Part shown: piece after piece, positions 42,783 through 48,530 of the stretch | How positions within the stretch are numbered: the first letter of the stretch is position 1 | Layout of the letters: every line of letters begins with the position of its first letter | NCBI GenBank assembly: GCA_005116945.1 | Contig: SWDH01000045.1 | Span: forward strand, 207,615 to 256,144 | Source: Nitrospira sp. | GTDB lineage: Bacteria > Nitrospirota > Nitrospiria > Nitrospirales > Nitrospiraceae | Direction of reading: 5' to 3' | DNA: 48,530 nucleotides | Translations under genes and position numbers: made by a program | The notes under the pieces: generated by a model | What the model was told of the DNA's origin: nothing | Database searches by the model: none | Seen by the model: only the letters and a program-made list of their open reading frames with translations

Positions 42783-42829
42783 TGGTGGGCCGTGTAGGGG
42801 TCGAACCTACGGCCCGCTGATTAAGAGTG
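42783..42829 (-). pseudogene. 3' fragment of tRNA-Lys(CTT), probable attachment-site scar
   Basis: On the minus strand it runs from the anticodon loop (ACTCTTAATC, anticodon CTT) through the variable loop and T-arm (GGTTCGACCCC) to the acceptor end CGGCCCACCA. The 5' half (acceptor 5' strand, D-arm) is missing; upstream bases do not pair as an anticodon stem. Integrases often target exactly this part of a tRNA gene and leave such a fragment at the distal end of the island. By orientation the element would lie to the right, and the intact tRNA beyond it. Confidence 0.75.
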
Positions 42830-42837
42830 CTTATCAT

Positions 42838-42875
42838 GGGGATTGCTTAAGTCATTGATGGCCTAGGCAATCCCC
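42838..42875. repeat. Nine-bp inverted repeat next to the tRNA fragment
   Basis: GGGGATTGC and GCAATCCCC, perfect, with a 20-base spacer, beginning 9 bp from the tRNA break; a candidate integrase arm site or terminator. Confidence 0.5.
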
Positions 42876-42999
42876 TTGTCATTCCCGGTGATTCGCAGTT
42901 TCACCCTGTCAGTTCTGTTCACTTCACATCATCGCTAATCTAGCCGCTTCGTTGCTCTTCCTAACACCCTATTAACATCTGGCTTGAATTAGCAGCCGG

Positions 43000-43140
43000 G
43001 GCACCAGAGGCGGATGATACCTCGGAGCCAGGGCCGGGTACTCAGCAACTAGGCAGGGGTGCACCCTTGTGATACTCCGCCAGGTAGGGGCCCCCTAGCC
43101 TAATGTCACCAGGCTGACGGTGCCATGGGAAAGGGGCTCC
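43000..43140. other. GC-rich block with nested pairing, possible structured RNA or DNA
   Basis: GGCACC (43000) can pair with GGTGCC (43119) and, inside it, GGCGGA (43009) with TCCGCC (43076). The palindrome GGGTGCACCC (43057-43066) and a TAGGG..CCCTA stem (near 43085-43097) fall within. Its strand and function are unknown. Confidence 0.35.
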
Positions 43141-43285
43141 AAATTTTTTGCGAGAGGCCAAAAGAGAGGTGAAAACGTGGGTGATTCTAGCTAAAAAATG
43201 ATTCCTAATGATTTTGTGGCAGTTTGGCTCGAAAATATTTAGATTCCATTAGCTTACGTATTTTTTTGTATGTGCAAGGTCCACG

Positions 43286-43306
43286 ATGACTCGGCGTGAA
43301 ACCTCC
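43286..43306. repeat. Direct repeat, left copy
   Basis: 21-bp sequence of the form (A/G)TGACTCGGCG(T/G)GAAACCTCC, 19 of 21 identical to 44728-44748 on the other side of the lipoprotein gene. Confidence 0.5.
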
Positions 43307-43389
43307 TTCGAGTATTCTTCTCAAGCTGTCTCGTGCATTGAAGGCTTCGGCGAGCGTGGAATCTCGCACTAATCAGCACCGTGATAGCA

Positions 43390-44586
43390 TCATAGTACTC
43401 CAACCACCTTCCCATTGTTGGCAATCTTGACCTGCGGACCTGATCCATCCAGCGGCATGCACCAGACGGCTGTCACCTTGGTCACGCAGACCGAATTACC
43501 TACTGCAATAAAGCCAGAATCGCCTACGACTGTTCCCAGCTTAGTCAGTGTTCCGTTGAGGTCCAGGCTCCATGTGCCGGAGGGACGACGAACAATGATG
43601 AGGTCACCCACTATGAGATCTACAAACTCATTGTCTGTCATGGACATCAACAGCTTCTCTGGCCCACCAGCAACCGGCACAGCCACCAACTGATCATTCC
43701 CGGCAAGGTTGCGCCGGATAATCACCTGATTGGTCGTGACGCCTTGCACGGCTTCATTCGCTGGATCCGAGGCGAGGACGACGGGAGCCGATCCGTCGCT
43801 GTTTACACTCACGACGTCGCAGGGGCCGGTCCTCAGTCCACTCACAAACGGACAGCGAGCATACACCACGCGGGCACCGAGAGACTCACCAAATGAGACA
43901 TAGGACTGCCCACTATCCAATGGGAGTGTTGTGCCACCAAGGATTGGAACAGAAAACAGATTTGACGACGGGGAGAATAGGAGCCGTCGATAGACCAACC
44001 GATCCTCGACGATTGCACTCGTGATATTTTGCTCAGGCTGGTCTGGGGCGACGTACACGATGCGATCCGTCCCCGTAAAGGTCTCAGAATAGATATATCC
44101 GTCGTCGCTGAATATCACGCGAGCGTCCTTAAAGCGTACTCTAAAGGGGATCCCGCCCCAGCCAATGGGAAATTGTGCCTGGGTCTCCGCGTTCAAACTC
44201 TTCGTGCCAACACCATCATCTTCAAAGATGACCCATGGCCAAGAGGCGTTGTAGAAAAATTCCAGATTCGGCGAATTGAGTAGCGCATGATCGCCAGTTC
44301 CATCCGTGCGCACCGTCCAGATATCTCCTGCATTACTGGTGCGTGAATACACGATATTCCCTTGATCCACGAACAAGTTACTTCCAAGCAGATTTGGCGC
44401 CTGTAAGATCTCCTGCTGCCCTTGCCCATTGGCCTTGCCTCGCAGTATCCCTTGCGGGGTCGCTGTGAGCATATCCGGTTGCGCTAGAGGTACAGGCGCT
44501 GATGTAGGCGTGGAAGAATCTCCGCCTCCACCGCTACAGCCTGCTAACAAGACGAATCCGATCAGCGCAGTTATGGTTCTTGTCAT
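43390..44586 (-). CDS. Lipoprotein with propeller-like repeats
   Basis: 398 residues. Lipobox LLAGC (Cys 17) then GGGGDSS and a Thr/Pro linker. The mature part consists of repeated beta segments (GNIVYSRTSNAGDIWTVRTDGTGDHALL; DVVSVNSDGSAPVVLASDPANEAVQGV), resembling a TolB/DUF5050-type beta-propeller. Probably a surface or periplasmic binding protein. It is bracketed by 21-bp direct repeats at 43286-43306 and 44728-44748 and lies in the accessory region. Confidence 0.75.
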   Translation of the reverse strand: MTRTITALIGFVLLAGCSGGGGDSSTPTSAPVPLAQPDMLTATPQGILRGKANGQGQQEILQAPNLLGSNLFVDQGNIVYSRTSNAGDIWTVRTDGTGDHALLNSPNLEFFYNASWPWVIFEDDGVGTKSLNAETQAQFPIGWGGIPFRVRFKDARVIFSDDGYIYSETFTGTDRIVYVAPDQPEQNITSAIVEDRLVYRRLLFSPSSNLFSVPILGGTTLPLDSGQSYVSFGESLGARVVYARCPFVSGLRTGPCDVVSVNSDGSAPVVLASDPANEAVQGVTTNQVIIRRNLAGNDQLVAVPVAGGPEKLLMSMTDNEFVDLIVGDLIIVRRPSGTWSLDLNGTLTKLGTVVGDSGFIAVGNSVCVTKVTAVWCMPLDGSGPQVKIANNGKVVGVL

Positions 44587-44727
44587 GGTCTGCTCCGTGG
44601 TGGTTGGCTAAAGGCGAATCAAGAAGGGGTTAGGGGCCTCACAGGAAGGAGGCGCATTATAAGATAGGTTTGTACGTAGACGCAACGGTTCCGAGTAGGG
44701 AATTATCCCTTTGTGTTGGACCTGGCG

Positions 44728-44748
44728 GTGACTCGGCGGGAAACCTCC
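44728..44748. repeat. Direct repeat, right copy
   Basis: Partner of 43286-43306, same orientation. Confidence 0.5.
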
Positions 44749-44973
44749 GGTAAGGAGGCATTGGGCATGCCTGGATTTCCTTCCGGTCTGACGGGTATGG
44801 GAGACGGGACGGAAATTATTTGGCGATCAGTACCACTAGCTAGCTTTCTCGCTGTTGTCGTAGAATACAGTCGTCTAGCCAAGCGCGGGGTGCCGTTGCG
44901 AACGATGCAGACTGACTCCAAGCGCGGCAACGCCAAGAAATAATGTCGCGTACTAACCCTATTTCCACTTCCG

Positions 44974-44996
44974 CCACTCCCACGGCGGCACCGGCT
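44974..44996. repeat. 23-bp perfect direct repeat, copy 1
   Basis: Identical to 45422-45444. On the minus strand both copies can be read as PVPPWEW followed by a few basic residues and a stop, like the conserved tail of a lost gene. Confidence 0.6.
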
Positions 44997-45014
44997 GAGC
45001 GCGTCCAATCTTTC

Positions 45015-45392
45015 TTAATCCTCATCCGATACCGCGCCAGGAGATATTTTCTTATCTAGCTCTCTCGTAACCCGATGGACCTCCTCCTGGAACCGTTTCA
45101 ATGGAACCGTATATTCTGGCTGCTGTTCAGAGATGATCTCGGCGAATGTTATTGCGGGCATTAAACAATGGATAATTTCGAGCATATGACCCGTCGGTGT
45201 GCTCCCGTGCTTTGCACTTCGGGATCTTGGTTTTACCAAGACGCTGTTTTTTAATTCAAATCCGATCTGATCGAGGTCCTTAATAAACTTGCCCAACGCT
45301 TCGTCGTGCTCAGGCTGCGAGTGAGCCCAAGCGTGAGCGCATCTTTTTGTGCGCTCTAAGGCGGTGAAGATCATAACTATTGAAGGTTTCAT
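45015..45392 (-). CDS. Hypothetical protein, 125 aa
   Basis: ATG 45392 (MKPSIVMIFTALERTKR) is chosen over the longer frame because AAGGACC and a natural start are there. Soluble, mostly helical (EHDEALGKFIKDLDQIGFEL; PLKRFQEEVHRVTRELDKK). Not recognised. Flanked by the 23-bp direct repeats at 44974-44996 and 45422-45444, so it may be a cassette inserted between decayed gene ends. Confidence 0.55.
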   Translation of the reverse strand: MKPSIVMIFTALERTKRCAHAWAHSQPEHDEALGKFIKDLDQIGFELKNSVLVKPRSRSAKHGSTPTGHMLEIIHCLMPAITFAEIISEQQPEYTVPLKRFQEEVHRVTRELDKKISPGAVSDED

Positions 45393-45421
45393 CGCCTTTG
45401 GTCCTTCCCCTACCGTTTTCT

Positions 45422-45444
45422 CCACTCCCACGGCGGCACCGGCT
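45422..45444. repeat. 23-bp perfect direct repeat, copy 2
   Basis: Identical to 44974-44996, 448 bp apart. Confidence 0.6.
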
Positions 45445-45527
45445 CACTTCCGTGCTGGGCATCGATAGGGCTTGGTAGAGGGGAGTTCTATGCGCCATAT
45501 CATGGCCTTTAGCAGGATTGCTATCCG

Positions 45528-46295
45528 CTAGATCAACCCACGCAACCTGTACGCGAGAAGACCAAGATATTCATGAAACGCGGCGCTACAGGCCTTGAGG
45601 TTTCCAACCTGAGGAACAAAATCTGAGAGATCCCACGACGCCGTTGACATTTCGTAAATGCAGGGAATTGGCGTAACAGCAAATCCTATTTTTGTAAAAG
45701 CAGCGGCAGAACGTGGGAGATGCATGGCCGAATCAAGCAGAAGAATCCTCCTGTCCGATCCAAGCAACTGCTTGATGGCACGAGCCCGTTCATGGGTTGC
45801 TGAACTTTGGACCTCTGCAATGATTGGTTCCTTAGGATATCCCAAAAGAACGGCCCATTCCTGCAGCACCACCGTCCCTGCTTCTGTGTGGTTGCCCTCA
45901 CCAGGTGCTTCCCCTGACAACACGACTTTGGAAGCACTGCCTGCGTGAACATAGACAAGCCCGCAGAGAAGAAGATCGGTGTTATTGGTCCCAACAATCG
46001 TTGGTTGCTCAGTGTACGGTTGCAAATGGGGGGAGCTAACAAAAATGACGATGGCATCGTGGCCAACAGGCATTGAAGCCGGTGGACGGTAATAGGTTTC
46101 CAATGGCTCCACCAGCGCCTGTGTTAACGGACGTGTGGTGAATCCATAATAAAGCACAAGTAAGAGGCAGAGCGTGAATCGTGCAGCACGAGGCCACTGT
46201 CTGGTCCATGCAGCGAGGCATCCCGCGCTCAAGACAAGGAAAATCCAGACTTCAGGTCCGAGGAGGAACTTGATTAGTGAGTAGATGGCCTGCAT
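45528..46295 (-). CDS. Divergent YdcF/DUF218-like protein
   Basis: 255 residues from ATG 46295 (MQAIYSLIKFLLG); upstream in-frame residues come from a broken PilZ leader and are not part of the gene. Two N-terminal helices, then a DUF218 domain with VVLSGEAPGEGNHTEAGTVVLQEWAVLLGYPKEPIIAEVQSSATHERA and RRILLLDSAMHLPRSAAAFTKIG. The first motif VLGGG is replaced by VIFVSSP and the ENA motif by ERA, so activity may differ from the copy at 8741-9553. Confidence 0.75.
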   Translation of the reverse strand: MQAIYSLIKFLLGPEVWIFLVLSAGCLAAWTRQWPRAARFTLCLLLVLYYGFTTRPLTQALVEPLETYYRPPASMPVGHDAIVIFVSSPHLQPYTEQPTIVGTNNTDLLLCGLVYVHAGSASKVVLSGEAPGEGNHTEAGTVVLQEWAVLLGYPKEPIIAEVQSSATHERARAIKQLLGSDRRILLLDSAMHLPRSAAAFTKIGFAVTPIPCIYEMSTASWDLSDFVPQVGNLKACSAAFHEYLGLLAYRLRGLI

Positions 46296-46573
46296 TGCTC
46301 GATGCGGCGGTGGCCGTGGAGTGGAGCAGAATCGTACCTGACAACCTACCGTATAGACAAGTGGCAGGAAGGACGAATCGAGAAAGGCGTAGGAGCCTCG
46401 CAGGGAGGCGTATTGTAGGAGGGAACCGAAGGAAGGCGCAATGCACACCTAGTTAGTTAGTCCCTTCTCCTTTGAGGCGAATTGCTCAGTATGGGGTGGG
46501 TCCAAATAGCCTCTTCTGCTGCTTGACATCCAGTACGTATCGGGGCCAGAGTGATGCTGTCTCGTGTGAACCC
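46296..46573. other. Intergenic region with a PilZ remnant
   Basis: Apart from the remnant at 46367-46422, no feature is supported. Confidence 0.4.
46367..46422 (-). pseudogene. PilZ leader and 5' codon remnant
   Basis: Matches the PilZ gene leader at 36600-36660: leader TACGCCTCCC, hairpin GCCTC-cctgc-GAGGC, then the start codon changed to ACG and codons for PFSIRPS. The rest of the gene is gone. Confidence 0.6.
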
Positions 46574-46777
46574 ATGATGATCCTCGTCCCCACCATCTTC
46601 TTCTTTCTGCTGGCGTCGTTGACACTCTACCTGTATGCGGCGGGCGCATTTCACACATTCCCTCGCAATGCATTCAGGTTTGCCGTATATATGCTGTTAC
46701 TCTTCTTTGCGCTGACCATCGTGGCCGGCATAGTCGTTGACCGCAGCGACAACCCGCTTGTCGTGAGTAAAGTATAG
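46574..46777 (+). CDS. Small two-helix membrane protein, 67 aa
   Basis: MMILVPTIFFFLLASLTLYL opens a first helix and FAVYMLLLFFALTIVAGIVV makes a second. No clear ribosome site before 46574. Composition is clearly membrane-protein-like; not recognised. Confidence 0.45.
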   Translation: MMILVPTIFFFLLASLTLYLYAAGAFHTFPRNAFRFAVYMLLLFFALTIVAGIVVDRSDNPLVVSKV

Positions 46778-46891
46778 ACGCGCCTGTACCACAGTATCGT
46801 ATTGCAACTTCTCCAACCCAGCCTGCAATAAACTCAGCGGGATGCATCCCCTATGGACATACCCTTACCCTAGTATTTCTCGCGCCGCGCG

Positions 46892-47158
46892 TTAGATGTC
46901 TCTGAGCCCAAGTCGGGCGATGCCGGAAGCGGTAATTGAAACCGTCATGGACGAATCCGTACCCCTATCAATGAATTTCCATTGGATCAACTCATGTAAG
47001 ACGGCTTGTATTTCCGCAGTACGGTTGGGGTCGAAATGAACGTAGAGCACATCGTACGGTTGTGGACCATGTTCTTTTAGATAGGTCAATACTTCTCTCT
47101 GAAACTCACGACTCCGATTAAACGTCTGGTGTGGTTTCTGGGGCTCGATTCGTGCCAT
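46892..47158 (-). CDS. Small winged-helix-like hypothetical protein
   Basis: 88 residues from ATG 47158. Helical with a possible DNA-binding winged helix (FQREVLTYLKEHGPQPYDVLYVHF; AVLHELIQWKFIDRGTDSSMTVSITASGIARLGL). A GGGAAGGG lies about 12 bases upstream. Its 5' end partly overlaps, in another frame, the PilZ remnant region. Confidence 0.55.
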   Translation of the reverse strand: MARIEPQKPHQTFNRSREFQREVLTYLKEHGPQPYDVLYVHFDPNRTAEIQAVLHELIQWKFIDRGTDSSMTVSITASGIARLGLRDI

Positions 47159-47241
47159 GACCAAAATTTCCCTTCCCTTAACGAAGTATCACATAGAAGC
47201 TGGCATAGGCGCAGGCTAGGCTGGCCGTGGGGAGCTGTCAA

Positions 47242-47310
47242 GACAGGAGAGCGGCGGAAGGGACGAATCGAGAAGGACATGGAGGCCTTGCAGGGAGGCG
47301 TATTCTAGGA
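47242..47310 (-). pseudogene. PilZ leader and 5' codon remnant, start intact
   Basis: Leader hairpin GCCT..AGGC, start ATG 47280 and codons for MSFSIRPFRRSPV, equivalent to the first 13 residues of the intact PilZ protein; the frame then runs into unrelated sequence. Confidence 0.65.
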
Positions 47311-47526
47311 AAGCTTGGAAGCTAAGTCCAACGTCGCTTGACGTGCAATGACCGGACGGTTATTGCACACACATTCGGGATAGACCGAAACATAATTGCA
47401 GTCACTCCGTTGACCTGCCCGGGCAGATCAGCCTTGAGATCACATGAGCGATTCATCGTCCTTCAATCCGAAGGCCGCGGCCGTAGGGATTGTTGATCGA
47501 GTCCGGCGAGAACGGAGAGCCGAAAC

Positions 47527-47571
47527 TGGTCTATCTCGTGTATCTGGTCTATTTGGTCTGTCTGGTTGGCC
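47527..47571 (+). repeat. 9-mer tandem array, left arm
   Basis: Five consecutive 9-bp units close to TGGTCTATC. Mirrors the array at 47641-47685 in inverted orientation. Confidence 0.75.
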
Positions 47572-47640
47572 GAAACGAGAACAGGTTTATCTAGGTTGGT
47601 TGATTTGTCATGTGCATTTGATTAGCTGATCGGAAAACCA

Positions 47641-47685
47641 TAGAAATCAAATGAACCAAACAAACCAAAGGAACCAGAGAGACCA
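47641..47685 (-). repeat. 9-mer tandem array, right arm
   Basis: Five consecutive 9-bp units close to TGGTTTGTT when read on the minus strand, 69 bp from the left array. Confidence 0.75.
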
Positions 47686-47748
47686 ACGGGATTCGCGCTC
47701 AACGTGCCGCGATAATGCCTTTGCTGGTCATACGGCCGAGGTCCATCT

Positions 47749-47790
47749 GTCTGGCTGTCGTGCCAAGGTATGAATACAAGACGCGACCCC
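47749..47790 (-). repeat. Dispersed repeat, GGGGTCGCGTCTTGTATTC type
   Basis: Second copy of 39291-39334. Confidence 0.5.
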
Positions 47791-47832
47791 ACTGTTTCCC
47801 ACGGAGGCGTGCGCTTCAACTCCTCAGGGCGC

Positions 47833-48530
47833 TTAGTTGCCTTTCCCCTTCAACTCGATCGTTTCCATAATCGGTTTAGCGAGGTACAACCGTCCCCATG
47901 TGCGCCCGGTAATTTCTTCCAACATCCCTTTTTTTTGTAGAAGTATCACGGCCTGTCTCGCGGTGGGGTTGGAGACCTTGAGAACATGTTCAGCCCGTGA
48001 GACGGACATATACGGGTTCAGAAAGAGTTCGTCCAACAATGCCAATGCTTTTGCTTTGTCGCGAAGGCGAGCACGGAACTTTTCACGAAGATCCATCAAG
48101 CGGCCAGCCTGTCCCACTGCTTCAAGCGCAATTTCTGTGACCCCGGTAATGAAGAATCGAAGCCAGCTCATCCAGTCCCCGTGCGTTCTGACTCGTTGCA
48201 GAAGATCATAGTAGTCTTGGCGATGGGCCTCAATGTATGAGGATAGGTAGAGCAGGGGTTGCGGCAACCGACCCCGCTCGATGAGAAAGAGGGTGATCAA
48301 AAGCCTTCCCAGTCGACCATTTCCATCCAGAAAGGGGTGAATCGCTTCAAACTGCTCGTGCATGATGGCGCACTGGATGAGGTCAGGGAGCGTATTCCGC
48401 TCGTGGAGAAATCGTTCCCAATCTCCCAGCAAGTCGTCCAAATATTCCGGTGGCGGAGGGACATAGGGCGCCGTTTCGATGGTGCTTCCTGATGGGCCAA
48501 TCCAGTTTTGACTACGGCGGAACTCTCCGG
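47833..48530 (-). CDS. Fic-domain protein, N-terminus outside window
   Basis: The frame stays open to the window edge; the residues before 48441 (GEFRRSQNWIGPSGSTIETA then PYVPPPPEYLDDLLGDWE) match the region that precedes the catalytic core. The Fic motif HPFLDGNGRLGR is at 48339-48304, with the catalytic His and the ATP-anchoring Arg. The C-terminus holds a winged helix (MSVSRAEHVLKVSNPTARQAVILLQKKGML). Fic proteins AMPylate target proteins. A cognate antitoxin or an inhibitory helix could lie upstream, outside the window. Confidence 0.85.
   Translation of the reverse strand, partial: GEFRRSQNWIGPSGSTIETAPYVPPPPEYLDDLLGDWERFLHERNTLPDLIQCAIMHEQFEAIHPFLDGNGRLGRLLITLFLIERGRLPQPLLYLSSYIEAHRQDYYDLLQRVRTHGDWMSWLRFFITGVTEIALEAVGQAGRLMDLREKFRARLRDKAKALALLDELFLNPYMSVSRAEHVLKVSNPTARQAVILLQKKGMLEEITGRTWGRLYLAKPIMETIELKGKGN

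Larger units (their letters stand above)
42469..43389. other. Non-coding region at the accessory boundary
   Basis: 920 bp with no gene I can support. It holds the repeat at 42541-42565, the tRNA-Lys fragment at 42783-42829, an inverted repeat at 42838-42875 and a structured GC-rich block at 43000-43140. Confidence 0.6.
44587..45014. other. Intergenic region with decayed coding look
   Basis: Frames on both strands (44713-44943 plus; 44703-45008 minus) lack ribosome sites and I cannot support either. Contains the repeats at 44728-44748 and 44974-44996. Confidence 0.45.
47159..47832. other. Repeat-rich intergenic region
   Basis: Contains a PilZ remnant (47242-47310), two inverted 9-mer arrays (47527-47571, 47641-47685) and the repeat at 47749-47790. 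No gene supported. Confidence 0.5.

Noticed and set aside
42783..43300. A tRNA-Lys gene split by a group I intron
   Set aside because: The break is at the anticodon loop, as for such introns, but no 5' tRNA half and no intron core motifs are found upstream on the minus strand.
44713..45008. Genes on either strand between the lipoprotein and the 125-aa gene
   Set aside because: Neither frame has a ribosome site or convincing composition; the region looks like decayed ends.
47444..47629. Small protein LSRVSGLFGLSGW-type
   Set aside because: Its sequence is a direct translation of the 9-mer repeat array.
47527..47685. CRISPR array
   Set aside because: Units are 9 bp and contiguous with no spacers, and no cas gene is present.

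Overview
The window looks like chromosomal DNA of a Nitrospirota bacterium, most likely a Nitrospira-like lineage. This rests on moderately high G+C, the style of the proteins, many exported lipoproteins and PilZ-type proteins, and several families of small dispersed repeats. It is an inference from general appearance, because no rRNA or nitrite oxidoreductase gene is present to fix it.

Layout. 1-10.1 kb: an M1 peptidase (cut by the window start) overlapping a TolB-like beta-propeller gene, a PAP2 phosphatase, a minus-strand lipid/glycan modification cluster (GT2, LabN-type membrane protein, GT39), a MidA-like methyltransferase, a YdcF-type protein and an EVE protein. 10.2-14.1 kb: a small M78-like metalloprotein against a MITE-like element, then a tightly coupled lysine-catabolism operon (saccharopine dehydrogenase, aminoadipate-semialdehyde dehydrogenase, VOC/DUF1338-like protein). 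14.3-15.3 kb: a DUF1264 lipoprotein and a cytochrome c.

15.4-31.7 kb is a phosphate/polyphosphate neighbourhood: CYTH-CHAD protein, a PhoB-like regulator with a degenerate receiver, a CBS protein, a 45-residue membrane peptide, ppk1, a CorA-like membrane protein, phoU, an RMD1/DUF155 protein, a Tat-exported PhoX phosphatase, a polysaccharide deacetylase, a DksA/TraR-like protein and a canonical PhoB-type response regulator. Two sites carry three exact 11-bp-spaced (G/T)T(A/T)AC cores, the spacing expected of PHO boxes; one precedes the atypical regulator and one the ppk1 side. A ~110-bp leader of the DksA-like gene is duplicated in front of a 33-residue membrane peptide.

31.8-42.5 kb: an arsR-arsI-arsC operon without an efflux pump, a TLC-type nucleotide-carrier-like protein, several exported proteins, a PilZ protein whose ribosome site lies in a hairpin, a frameshifted small gene, and a metzincin lipoprotein with a partner. 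42.8-48.5 kb looks accessory: it opens with a 3' fragment of tRNA-Lys(CTT), a classic attachment-site scar. It then has low gene density, truncated PilZ leaders, direct repeats, inverted 9-mer arrays, a second YdcF-type gene and a Fic protein that runs off the window.
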